A DNA stretch of 64,000 nucleotides, taken from contig NZ_AP026678.1 in the NCBI RefSeq assembly GCF_025998815.1, forward strand, positions 2,046,001 to 2,110,000. The letters are read 5' to 3'. A program made the position numbers and the translations under genes. Source of the stretch: Ignavibacterium sp. Its GTDB lineage: Bacteria; Bacteroidota; Ignavibacteria; Ignavibacteriales; Ignavibacteriaceae. Of the stretch, positions 54,884 to 64,000 are shown piece by piece; the first letter of the stretch is position 1, and the number at the start of each line of letters is the position of its first letter. The notes under the pieces were generated by a model. It ran no database searches. It was not told the DNA's origin and saw nothing but the letters and a program-made list of their open reading frames with translations.

Positions 54884-56263
54884 ATGCTAAGCAGATTGTT
54901 ACAACCAGAAATAAAGTCTCTCATTGAGGAGAGAAAACTTAGCATCTTAAAGGAAATTCTTCAGGATTGGACTCCAGCCGATATTGCTGAACTTCTGATT
55001 GACCTCGATGAAAAAGAAAGAGTAATAATTTTCCGGCTTCTTCATACCGAATTAGCTGCTGATACTTTTGAGTATCTCGACTTTGACACTCAAATGGATT
55101 TGCTTAAGGCAATGGGTAACGAAGAGGTAGCAGCAATTCTGAATGAAATGGATCCGGATGATAGAACAGCTTTGTTTGAAGAACTTCCTGCATCTGCTAC
55201 AAAACAGTTAATTCAGCTTCTTTCACCTGAAGAAAGAAAACTTGCAGTAACACTACTCGGATATCCGGAAAACAGCGTCGGAAGATTAATGACGCCGGAT
55301 TACATCGCTGTAAAACCGGATTGGACGATTCAACAAACTTTAGATTACATTCGTGAAAATGGAAAGAACAAAGAAACATTAAACATTCTCTATGTGGTTG
55401 ATGATAAAGGAAAACTAATTGATGATATTAAAATCCGTGAAATCCTTCTTGCTCCACTCGATTCGAGAATAGCTGACCTGATGGATGAAAATTATGTTTC
55501 GCTTAATGTATATGACGATCAGGAAAAAGCTGTTGAAATGTTTCGGAAGTATGACAGAGTGGCTTTACCTGTTGTTGATCATAGCGGAAACTTAATCGGA
55601 ATAGTTACATTCGATGATGTAATGGATGTTGCTGTTGAAGAAACAACTGAAGATATTCAGAAGCAGGCAGCAGTTGAAGTTTTAGATGAACCTTATCCGA
55701 CTATTCCAATTCTGAAAATGATTAAGAAAAGAGCCGGCTGGCTTTCGGTTCTGTTTATTGGAGAAATGTTTACAGCATCTGCAATGGCTGTGTTCGAAGA
55801 AGAAATTGCAAGAGCAGTTGTGCTCGCCTTATTCGTTCCTTTGATTATTTCAAGTGGTGGTAATTCTGGTTCTCAGGCAGCTACTCTTGTCGTTCGCGCT
55901 ATGGCTTTGGGAGAAGTTACTCTGAAAGACTGGTTTCTTGTTATCAGAAGAGAACTTTTAACAGGATTATCTCTGGGACTTATTCTGGCTACAATCGGTT
56001 TTATCAGAATTTATATTTGGCAAATGGCTTCACATATTTACGGCGAACATTGGTTTTATGTTGCCATAACTGTTTCTCTTTCTTTAATTGGAGTTGTTCT
56101 TTGGGGAACAGTCACCGGCTCTACGCTTCCCTTCATATTAAAACGACTCGGCTTTGACCCTGCCTCTTCATCAGCTCCATTTGTTGCAACATTAGTGGAT
56201 GTAACAGGAATTGTTATTTACTTTACAGTTGCAATGTTTATTCTTGGTGGAAGATTACTGTAA
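54884..56263 (+). CDS. mgtE: Magnesium transporter MgtE
   Basis: This 459-residue protein has the MgtE N-terminal helical domain (about 10-135, with MDPDDRTALFEELP), two CBS domains (about 140-265, VGRLMTPDYIAVKPDWTIQQ and ENYVSLNVYDDQEKAV), a plug helix, and five membrane helices (about 285-459) with SSGGNSGSQAATLVVRAMAL as the pore signature. It is a gated magnesium channel at the inner membrane; the cytoplasmic domains close it when internal magnesium is high. No M-box or other riboswitch is visible in the 134-bp gap upstream. Confidence 0.96.
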   Translation: MLSRLLQPEIKSLIEERKLSILKEILQDWTPADIAELLIDLDEKERVIIFRLLHTELAADTFEYLDFDTQMDLLKAMGNEEVAAILNEMDPDDRTALFEELPASATKQLIQLLSPEERKLAVTLLGYPENSVGRLMTPDYIAVKPDWTIQQTLDYIRENGKNKETLNILYVVDDKGKLIDDIKIREILLAPLDSRIADLMDENYVSLNVYDDQEKAVEMFRKYDRVALPVVDHSGNLIGIVTFDDVMDVAVEETTEDIQKQAAVEVLDEPYPTIPILKMIKKRAGWLSVLFIGEMFTASAMAVFEEEIARAVVLALFVPLIISSGGNSGSQAATLVVRAMALGEVTLKDWFLVIRRELLTGLSLGLILATIGFIRIYIWQMASHIYGEHWFYVAITVSLSLIGVVLWGTVTGSTLPFILKRLGFDPASSSAPFVATLVDVTGIVIYFTVAMFILGGRLL

Positions 56264-56334
56264 ATACCTCATAAAAACCTATTCGGAATATTTTTATATT
56301 TGCCAAAGCTATTAATAACAACTGAAAATTCTCT

Positions 56335-57210
56335 ATGAAAAAAACAAATAAAGGAATTATACTTGCCGGAGGTTCCGGTTCAAGACTTTATCCAATCACA
56401 AAAGTTTATAGCAAACAGCTTGCACTTATTTATGACAAACCTCTTATTTACTATCCACTTTCTATTCTGATGTTGGGAGGAATTAAAGACATTTTGATAA
56501 TTTCAAACAAAGAAACTATTCCGCTTTATCAGCAACTATTTGACAATGGAAATCACTTAGGACTAAATATTTCATATAAGGTTCAGGACGCACCAAACGG
56601 AATTGCTGAAGCTTTTATCCTGGGAGAAGAATTTATTGGTAATGATAATGTTACTTTGATTCTTGGCGACAATATTTTTTACGGTGATCTCAGCTTTTTC
56701 TACAGAGCGCTTAAAAAAGAAACCGGTGCTACAATTTTCGGTTATCAGGTAACAGATCCACAGAGATACGGCATAGTGGAATTTGATAAAAATGGTAAAG
56801 CCATTTCGATTGAAGAAAAACCATTGAATCCTAAATCGAATTATGCAGTACCCGGACTTTATATATATGACAATCAGGTTGTTGAGATTTCAAAAAATCT
56901 TAAACCATCCGCTCGCGGAGAACTTGAAATTACTGATGTGAACAGAACATACCTTGAAAGAGGTCAGTTGTATGTTGAAAAGATTGGAAGAGGAATTGCC
57001 TGGCTGGATACAGGAACTCCTGAAGCATTACTTCAGGCATCAAACTTTTTTGGTGTAATTGAAGACCGTCAGGGATTAAAAGTTGCCTGCATCGAAGAGA
57101 TTGCTTTCAATAAAGGTTTTATTAATAAACAGCAATTTGAAAAACTTGTTGATTCAATTCCCAAATCCCTCTACCGAAATTATCTTGAAAAAATTCTGAA
57201 AGAGTCTTAA
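56335..57210 (+). CDS. rfbA: Glucose-1-phosphate thymidylyltransferase
   Basis: This 291-residue enzyme makes dTDP-glucose from glucose 1-phosphate and dTTP, the first step to dTDP-rhamnose and related sugars. Motifs are GIILAGGSGSRLYPITKVYS, QLALIYDKPLIYYPLSILML, LILGDNIFYG, VTDPQRYGIVEFD, SIEEKPLNPKSNYAVPGLY and GIAWLDTGTPEALLQASNFF. Full family length. It overlaps rfbC by 1 bp and starts a surface-sugar cluster. The dehydratase (rfbB) and reductase (rfbD) are not in the window. Confidence 0.96.
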   Translation: MKKTNKGIILAGGSGSRLYPITKVYSKQLALIYDKPLIYYPLSILMLGGIKDILIISNKETIPLYQQLFDNGNHLGLNISYKVQDAPNGIAEAFILGEEFIGNDNVTLILGDNIFYGDLSFFYRALKKETGATIFGYQVTDPQRYGIVEFDKNGKAISIEEKPLNPKSNYAVPGLYIYDNQVVEISKNLKPSARGELEITDVNRTYLERGQLYVEKIGRGIAWLDTGTPEALLQASNFFGVIEDRQGLKVACIEEIAFNKGFINKQQFEKLVDSIPKSLYRNYLEKILKES

Positions 57211-57764
57211 TGGAAATAATTAAAACACCTATTGACGGACTTCTTGTAATTAAACCAAAAGTGTTTGGAGATTCACGCGGCTATTTTCTGGAATCATTTC
57301 GCTTATCAAAATTTCGTGAGCATGGAATAGATTATAATTTCGTGCAGGACAACATCTCAAAATCCAGAAAAGGAACAATAAGAGGATTACACTATCAGAT
57401 TGGCGAGATGGCACAAGGAAAACTTTGTCAGGTTATTTACGGAAAAGTACTTGATGTGGCAGTTGATATCAGATTCGGCTCACCAACCTTCGGGAAATAT
57501 TATTCGGCAATTTTATCGGAAGATGATCACACACAACTCTGGATTCCTCCAGGTTTTGCTCACGGATTTTCAGTCCTTTCCGATGAAGCAATTTTCTACT
57601 ACAAGTGTACTCAATACTACAGCAAGGATCATGAACGAGCAATTAGATTTGATGACACTCACTTAGCGATTAATTGGCTAATTGATAATCCAATTGTTTC
57701 TGAAAAAGATTTAGCTGCAAAATTTTTTAATGAAATTGAAAAAGATTTTTTTTATTCAAAATAA
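57210..57764 (+). CDS. rfbC: dTDP-4-dehydrorhamnose 3,5-epimerase
   Basis: This 184-residue cupin epimerase has FGDSRGYFLESF, FVQDNISKSRKGTIRGLHYQ with the catalytic His, GKVLDVAVDIRFGSPTFGKY, LWIPPGFAHGFSVLSDEAIF and YYSKDHERAIRFDD with the catalytic Tyr. It makes the L-lyxo sugar for rhamnose formation. Starts on the last base of rfbA and lies 18 bp before the aminotransferase gene, so it is part of one operon. Confidence 0.96.
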   Translation: MEIIKTPIDGLLVIKPKVFGDSRGYFLESFRLSKFREHGIDYNFVQDNISKSRKGTIRGLHYQIGEMAQGKLCQVIYGKVLDVAVDIRFGSPTFGKYYSAILSEDDHTQLWIPPGFAHGFSVLSDEAIFYYKCTQYYSKDHERAIRFDDTHLAINWLIDNPIVSEKDLAAKFFNEIEKDFFYSK

Positions 57765-57782
57765 ATTCGAAAAGGAAATTTT

Positions 57783-58952
57783 ATGCGAGTACCACTTCTT
57801 GATTTAAAGCCACAATACCAATCCCTCAAAAAAGAGCTTGATGAAGCAATAATACGAGTTGCTGAATCACAATACTTTATTATGGGTCCGGAACTTTCTG
57901 AAATGGAAAAAGAATTTCAGAATTATCTGAATGTAAAGCATGCCTGGGGAGTTTCATCCGGAACAGATGCACTTTTACTTGCTCTTATGGCATTAGACAT
58001 CAAACCCGGTGATGAAGTCATTGTTCCTACTTACTCATTCTTTGCAACTGCAGGAGTTGTTTCAAGATTATTTGCTACACCTGTTTTTGTTGAAAACGAT
58101 CCTGTCACTTTTAATATTGATCCCAAAGACTTTGAAAGCAAGATAACACCAAAAACAAAAGCTGTCATTCCTGTTCACCTTTTTGGTCAAAGCGCTGAAA
58201 TGGATGAGATAATGAAAATAGCCAACGCTCATAATCTTTATGTGATAGAAGATGCCGCACAAGCAATTGGCACTCAATATAAAGACGGAAGATTTGTTGG
58301 AACCATCGGACATATTGGATGCTTTTCGTTTTTCCCAAGTAAAAATCTTGGTGGTTATGGTGATGGTGGTTTAATTGTAACTAACGATGATAAGCTATCT
58401 GAGATAATCAGAATTAAAAGAGTTCACGGTGGCGAACCAAAATATTATCACAAAGTGATTGGTGGAAATTTCAGATTAGATGCTCTTCAGGCAGCAGTTC
58501 TCAGAGTTAAACTTCCACATCTGCAATCTTGGTCAGAGAAAAGACAGCAGAATGCAAAAAGATATAATCAACTTTTTATTGAAGCAGGGCTTGCAGAAGA
58601 ACCAGGCAGAACAAAATTCGACAGCAGGAATAAAGTGTTGCTTCCAAAAGCAGTCTATGAAAATTCCGGTGTCAGAAATTATCATATCTACAATCAATAC
58701 AAAATTCGTGTTGAGAAACGCGATGCTTTAAGAGAATTTATGACCAAGCATGAAATCGGAACTGAAATTTATTATCCGGTTCCTTTCCACTTACAGGAAT
58801 GTTTTGCTGATCTTGGTTATAAGAAAGGTGACTTCCCTGTTTCTGAATTCTCAGCAAATACATCAATTGCTCTTCCCATTTATCCCGAGTTGACTGACGA
58901 TCAATTACAATATGTTGTTTCGACTATAAAAAAATTTTTTGATGAAAACTAA
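57783..58952 (+). CDS. DegT/DnrJ/EryC1/StrS-family sugar aminotransferase
   Basis: This 389-residue PLP enzyme transfers an amino group to a keto-sugar nucleotide for surface polysaccharide. It has RVPLLDLKPQYQSLKKELDE, SSGTDALLLALMALDI, GDEVIVPTYSFFATAGVV, VIPVHLFGQSAEMDEI, VIEDAAQAIG and the PLP lysine in CFSFFPSKNLGGYGDGG. The neighbouring dTDP-sugar genes suggest a dTDP-amino-deoxysugar product (for example FdtB-like), but this cannot be fixed from motifs. It ends exactly where the next gene starts (TAA then ATG). Confidence 0.92.
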   Translation: MRVPLLDLKPQYQSLKKELDEAIIRVAESQYFIMGPELSEMEKEFQNYLNVKHAWGVSSGTDALLLALMALDIKPGDEVIVPTYSFFATAGVVSRLFATPVFVENDPVTFNIDPKDFESKITPKTKAVIPVHLFGQSAEMDEIMKIANAHNLYVIEDAAQAIGTQYKDGRFVGTIGHIGCFSFFPSKNLGGYGDGGLIVTNDDKLSEIIRIKRVHGGEPKYYHKVIGGNFRLDALQAAVLRVKLPHLQSWSEKRQQNAKRYNQLFIEAGLAEEPGRTKFDSRNKVLLPKAVYENSGVRNYHIYNQYKIRVEKRDALREFMTKHEIGTEIYYPVPFHLQECFADLGYKKGDFPVSEFSANTSIALPIYPELTDDQLQYVVSTIKKFFDEN

Positions 58953-60615
58953 ATGAAGAATCTTTTAATAAAAGTTTTTTTCATCTTATCATTTTATTCA
59001 GTTACTTTCTCACAGGTTGTTTACGAACCTTTAGGAAGTGATGTCTATTCTTTTTTAAGCCGGCTTAGTCAGAAAGGAATAATTGAGCTTGATGATCAGA
59101 TAAGACCATTGAGCAGAAAATATATTGCAGAAAAATTATCCTTACTGAAACAAGACACAAATAAATTAACTTCACTTGAAGTTGATGAATTAAATTTTTA
59201 TTTGACCGATTTCGGAAGAGAACTTGATTTGTTAAGCAATACTAAGGTTGACAAAGAAAAAATTTCAAGCATCAGTAAAGATTCCTACGGCAGATATCGT
59301 TTATTCTCTTATCGTGATAATCTTTTTAGTTTTAATCTTTCACCAATCATCGGAGCTGAGATTGGCTCAAGAGATAATGAAAGATTAATTCACATCTGGA
59401 ATGGAATTTCGTTTTATGGATATCTCTCAGATAACATCGGATTTAACTTCAGATTTATTGACAATACAGAAAAAGGAAACACAATTGATAAATGGAGAAC
59501 TTTCACTCCTGAAACCGGATTTCATGTAAGAAATGATCAAACAATATTCGGATTTCCACCAGATAAAATTGAATACAGTGAGGTCAACACAAACATTGGA
59601 GTTGATTGGTTGTGGGGAAAATTTTCAGCCGGTAAAGATTTTATGGAATGGGGCTATGGTGAAAGCGGTTTACTTGTTTTATCACAAAAAGCGCCTTCCT
59701 TTCCCTTCATCAGACTTGATGTTAATCCTGTTGATTGGTTTAGCTTCAATTATTTTCACGGCTTTCTTTCTTCTGATGTAGTTGATAGCAACGCAACATA
59801 TTTTCATCAGACTAATGGAGAAAGAATTGTTTTTCGCGAAAAGTATATTGCTTCACACACTCTTTCAATTAAACCAACTAACGGCTTAACTCTTTCACTC
59901 GGTGAATCAATTGTTTATTCAGATAAGTTCGAATTCTCTTACTTATTTCCATTGATTTTCTTCCGTGTGAATGATCATCATTTAAGTCGCCAGATAAATG
60001 AAGCCGGCAGTAACTCGCAATTTTTCTTTTCTGTAAGTTCAAGAAATCATTTGAAGAACACACATCTTTATGGAAGTTTGTTTATTGATGAGCTTACAAT
60101 TACAAACATCTTTGATAAAGAAAAGCAACGAAATCAATTTGGTTTTTCGTTTGGAACTTCTGTTACTGATTTGCCTTTCGATAACTCTTACTCTGACACT
60201 TGAGTACACAAGAATTTATCCGTTTGTTTACGAGCATTATATTCAAACAACAACATATCAGAATGCATCATATAATCTTGGACATTGGATGGGTAGCAAT
60301 GGCGACCTGGTTTATGGTTCAATAAATTACAGATTTTTAAGAGGATTGCAGGCAACCATTTGGGCTCAATATATTCGCAAAGGCGAAAAAGGGAATGCTT
60401 ATCTTCAATATCAAACGCAACCTCAGCCACCATTTCTTTTCGGACTCAGAAAGAATTACACTTACTTCGGTGGATTTATTAAATATGAAATTTATCATGA
60501 ACTTTTTGCAAAATTTAATTTTCAATTGATGAAATTATCAGAACAACAGGAAGATTTGAGTTATCGTGATTCAAATCTGAATGAATTTTACTTTTCAATT
60601 TATTATGGGATTTGA
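58953..60615 (+). pseudogene. Capsule assembly Wzi-family outer-membrane protein, frameshifted
   Basis: The first frame (58953-60203, 416 residues) has a signal peptide (about 1-19), the Wzi start YEPLGSDVYSFLSRLSQKGI and barrel strands, ending early at FDNSYSDT. The continuation is in the +1 frame: LTLTLEYTRIYPFVYEHYIQ and on to FYFSIYYGI, stop at 60615. Removing one T near 60186 (AACTCTTAC) joins both into a 553-residue protein, typical for this family of lectin-like barrels that hold surface polysaccharide. Either the gene is broken or the base is a sequencing error. Same operon as the DegT and fcl genes. Confidence 0.85.
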
Positions 60616-60619
60616 AATA

Positions 60620-61585
60620 ATGAGCAAGTATAAAAACAAAAAAATTTATGTTGCCGGACACAATGGAATGGTTGGCTCAGCTATAATGAGAGCTCTGCAA
60701 AAGAATGGATATAAAAATCTTATTACAAAGTCCTTCAGTGAACTTGATTTGAGAAGACAATCCGATGTTGAAAAATTTTTCAATGAGCAAAAACCTGATG
60801 TTGTAATCGTTGCTGCAGCAAAAGTTGGTGGAATTCTGGCAAACAATACTTATCGTGCTGAATTTATTTATGATAATCTGATGATTGAAGCTAATCTTAT
60901 TCATGCTTCCTATCTGAACAAAGCAGAAAAATTAATTTTTCTTGGAAGTTCTTGCATTTATCCAAAGCTTGCACCACAACCATTGAAAGAAGAATATCTT
61001 CTCTCCGGATATCTTGAATATACAAACGAACCCTATGCGATTGCGAAGATTGCAGGAATTAAATTATGCGAAAATTATTTCAGACAGTATGGATGTAATT
61101 TTATATCTGCAATGCCAACAAATTTATACGGACCAAATGACAATTTTGATTTACAAACTTCTCATGTTCTGCCCGCACTAATCAGGAAATTTCACGAAGC
61201 GAAAATTCAGAACGCGCCTTCTGTAACAATCTGGGGAACCGGAAAACCTCTCCGTGAATTTTTATTCGTTGATGACCTTGCCGAAGCTATACTTTTTATG
61301 ATGGAAAATGTCGAAGCTTTAGAATTATATAATCTTGGTATCACTCATTTGAATGTTGGAAGCGGAAAAGATATTTCTATTGCAGAGCTGGCGTCATTGA
61401 TTGCAAAGATTGTTGGTTACAATGGTAGAATTGAGCACGATACATCCAAACCTGACGGAACACCGAGAAAGTTAATGGATGTAAGTCGGATAAATTCTCT
61501 TGGCTGGCAATACAAAACCGAACTTGAAGAAGGAATTAATAAAACCTACGATTGGTTTCTGAATAATTTCAATCCGAAAGTTTAG
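60620..61585 (+). CDS. fcl: GDP-L-fucose synthase
   Basis: I choose ATG 60620 (321 residues), 4 bp after the wzi stop; a longer frame reaches back into wzi. This SDR enzyme makes GDP-L-fucose from the GDP-4-keto-6-deoxymannose intermediate. Motifs: [73 protein letters not shown] (Tyr-x-x-x-Lys), [12 protein letters not shown] and [20 protein letters not shown]. Its partner GDP-mannose 4,6-dehydratase (gmd) is not in the window. Links the cluster to fucose or colitose-type surface sugars. Confidence 0.95.
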   Translation: MSKYKNKKIYVAGHNGMVGSAIMRALQKNGYKNLITKSFSELDLRRQSDVEKFFNEQKPDVVIVAAAKVGGILANNTYRAEFIYDNLMIEANLIHASYLNKAEKLIFLGSSCIYPKLAPQPLKEEYLLSGYLEYTNEPYAIAKIAGIKLCENYFRQYGCNFISAMPTNLYGPNDNFDLQTSHVLPALIRKFHEAKIQNAPSVTIWGTGKPLREFLFVDDLAEAILFMMENVEALELYNLGITHLNVGSGKDISIAELASLIAKIVGYNGRIEHDTSKPDGTPRKLMDVSRINSLGWQYKTELEEGINKTYDWFLNNFNPKV

Positions 61586-61606
61586 TGAATCTCTTTAGTA
61601 ACAATT

Positions 61607-63055
<1,449 letters not shown>

Positions 63056-63059
<4 letters not shown>

Positions 63060-63778
63060 TTTTCGTTTTGAGTTTTCTTTAATATCATCATCTTCAATCC
63101 AATAAACTTATCAGCTCCGAGTTTAAGATATGCATTGGATTCGTGACTGATTTTATTCAGCAGTTTTTTGTAATAACTTTTTTCTTTATCTGTTAGTGTT
63201 TCAATCGCTTGCTTCAACTGATTTGCAGCATTCTCATAATAATTTTTCAATGAAGATGATAAATCTTCCTGATATAGGACAAGGAAGTTTCTCTCTTCAT
63301 AATATTTTGCACACTCATCGTGATACAGGGGTAAGATATCAGATGATTCGAAAATGTCTTTTACAAATTGAGGATATTGTTTGGCCAAAGCTGTAATTTC
63401 ACTTACACACAGTACCGATTCATTTTTCAAAATTCTTTTAATCTCTTTGACAATTTTGTTTCTGTTTGTCAGAGAGATTGACGCCTGAGCATAGATCAAA
63501 TCAAATGATTCATCATTAAAATCTGTGTTTTCATAATCCATCATCTTAACAGAAACTTTTGAGTCCTTTGGAAGATTTAATCGTGAGTTGATTAATGATT
63601 CATAGTCATTTACAATAACTGTAACTGAAGCCGCACCGGAATCAATCATTTTTTCTGCAATCAATTCACTGTTTGAACCGATAACTAAAACAGTTTTATC
63701 ACTTAAATGAATTTTTGATTTCAGAATTCTGAATTGCTTGAAACCACCGGGAAGAAATATGTTTTGGTTCTTATTCAT
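63056..63778 (-). CDS. SAM-dependent methyltransferase-like protein
   Basis: This 240-residue protein has a Rossmann methyltransferase core: SDKTVLVIGSNSELIAEKMI (motif I, with GSNSE in place of the usual GxGxG), VTVIVNDYESLINSR, KMMDYENTDFNDESFDLIYA and EIKRILKNESVLCVSEIT. The weak motif I may reduce SAM binding. The C-terminus (about 165-240) is helical and charged. Substrate unknown. Its stop overlaps the rlmD start by 4 bp, so both are co-translated, which could suggest an RNA- or ribosome-related target; that is only inference. Confidence 0.72.
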
Positions 63779-63922
63779 AAAATTTATCTCCGTAAAGTTA
63801 ATAAAATTACTCTATCTGTTTTTTTGAATGAACAACAAACTGAAAACTGATTTATTACTTTGTCATTAGGCATTCCAAAGACTATTTTTGAAGAGCAATT
63901 TCAACATACTTCAGAGGCACAA

Positions 63923-64000
63923 ATGAAAAAATTTCTCTCGTTAATTTTTCTGATAATATTCATTTCAATAACAATTTTCCCGCAATCAAAAAGAGCAATT
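63923..64000 (+). CDS. Start of an exported protein (3' end outside window)
   Basis: ATG 63923 opens a plus-strand frame running to the window edge, preceded by CAGAGGCACAA at ribosome-binding distance. The 26 visible residues form a classic signal peptide (MKKFLSLIFLIIFISITIF, then PQSKRAI). Nothing about the mature protein can be said. The 144-bp gap to the divergent methyltransferase gene must carry both promoters. Confidence 0.75.
   Translation, partial: MKKFLSLIFLIIFISITIFPQSKRAI

Overview
The window is AT-rich, densely coded DNA from a Gram-negative bacterium, most likely the Ignavibacteria/Chlorobi side of the FCB group. I base this on several secreted proteins that end in type IX secretion (T9SS) sorting domains with the YPNPFNP motif, a PorV/PorQ-family outer-membrane protein, a TonB-dependent receptor, and the pairing of pyruvate:ferredoxin oxidoreductase with a dihydroorotate-dehydrogenase-like protein. 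The phylum call is inference from gene content; no rRNA is present.

Layout. 1-7.2 kb (minus strand): a peptide/cyanophycin-utilisation cluster with M20 peptidase, exported cyanophycinase, YfcC-type carrier, T9SS-secreted protein, RpiR regulator and TonB receptor (cut by the window edge). 7.8-13.5 kb: a tightly overlapped efflux operon (TetR, HlyD-like lipoprotein, two ABC ATPases, two ABC-2 permeases), followed by a membrane class III cyclase-like protein, a thioesterase and a methyltransferase. 15.9-17.5 kb: a type II restriction-modification pair. 17.5-25.2 kb: housekeeping and transport genes (AEC carrier, thiamine-binding protein, NhaA, GpmA, PorV-like protein, response regulator, TlpA-like thioredoxin, GH13 enzyme). 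25.6-28.7 kb: a three-gene envelope operon of unknown function whose architecture recalls GldL/GldM motors plus an outer-membrane partner. 30.4-31.4 kb: tRNA-Ser(UGA) followed by three tandem 306-bp units, each a small GIY-YIG nuclease gene plus a copy of the tRNA 3' end carrying an 18-nt insertion in the T-loop. 31.6-43.6 kb: a large T9SS protein, PFOR and its partner, a brnT toxin-gene remnant with a palindromic operator, a metallophosphoesterase, ornithine carbamoyltransferase with carbamate kinase, and aat. 43.6-51.0 kb: a recent tandem duplication of about 3.6 kb carrying an M24 peptidase and glutamate dehydrogenase. 50.9-56.3 kb: M14 carboxypeptidase, a small HEAGH membrane protein, a TonB-like protein, PdxB and MgtE. 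56.3-61.6 kb: surface-polysaccharide genes (rmlA, rmlC, DegT aminotransferase, a frameshifted wzi, fcl). 61.6-64 kb: a frameshifted rlmD, a methyltransferase, and the start of an exported protein.

A theme is amino-acid and peptide catabolism: cyanophycinase, M20, M24 and M14 peptidases, carbamate kinase with ornithine carbamoyltransferase, duplicated glutamate dehydrogenase and PFOR. The most unusual structure is the tRNA-linked GIY-YIG array; the most interesting unassigned machinery is the 25.6-28.7 kb envelope operon. Two single-base frameshifts (wzi, rlmD) are either real or base-calling errors.
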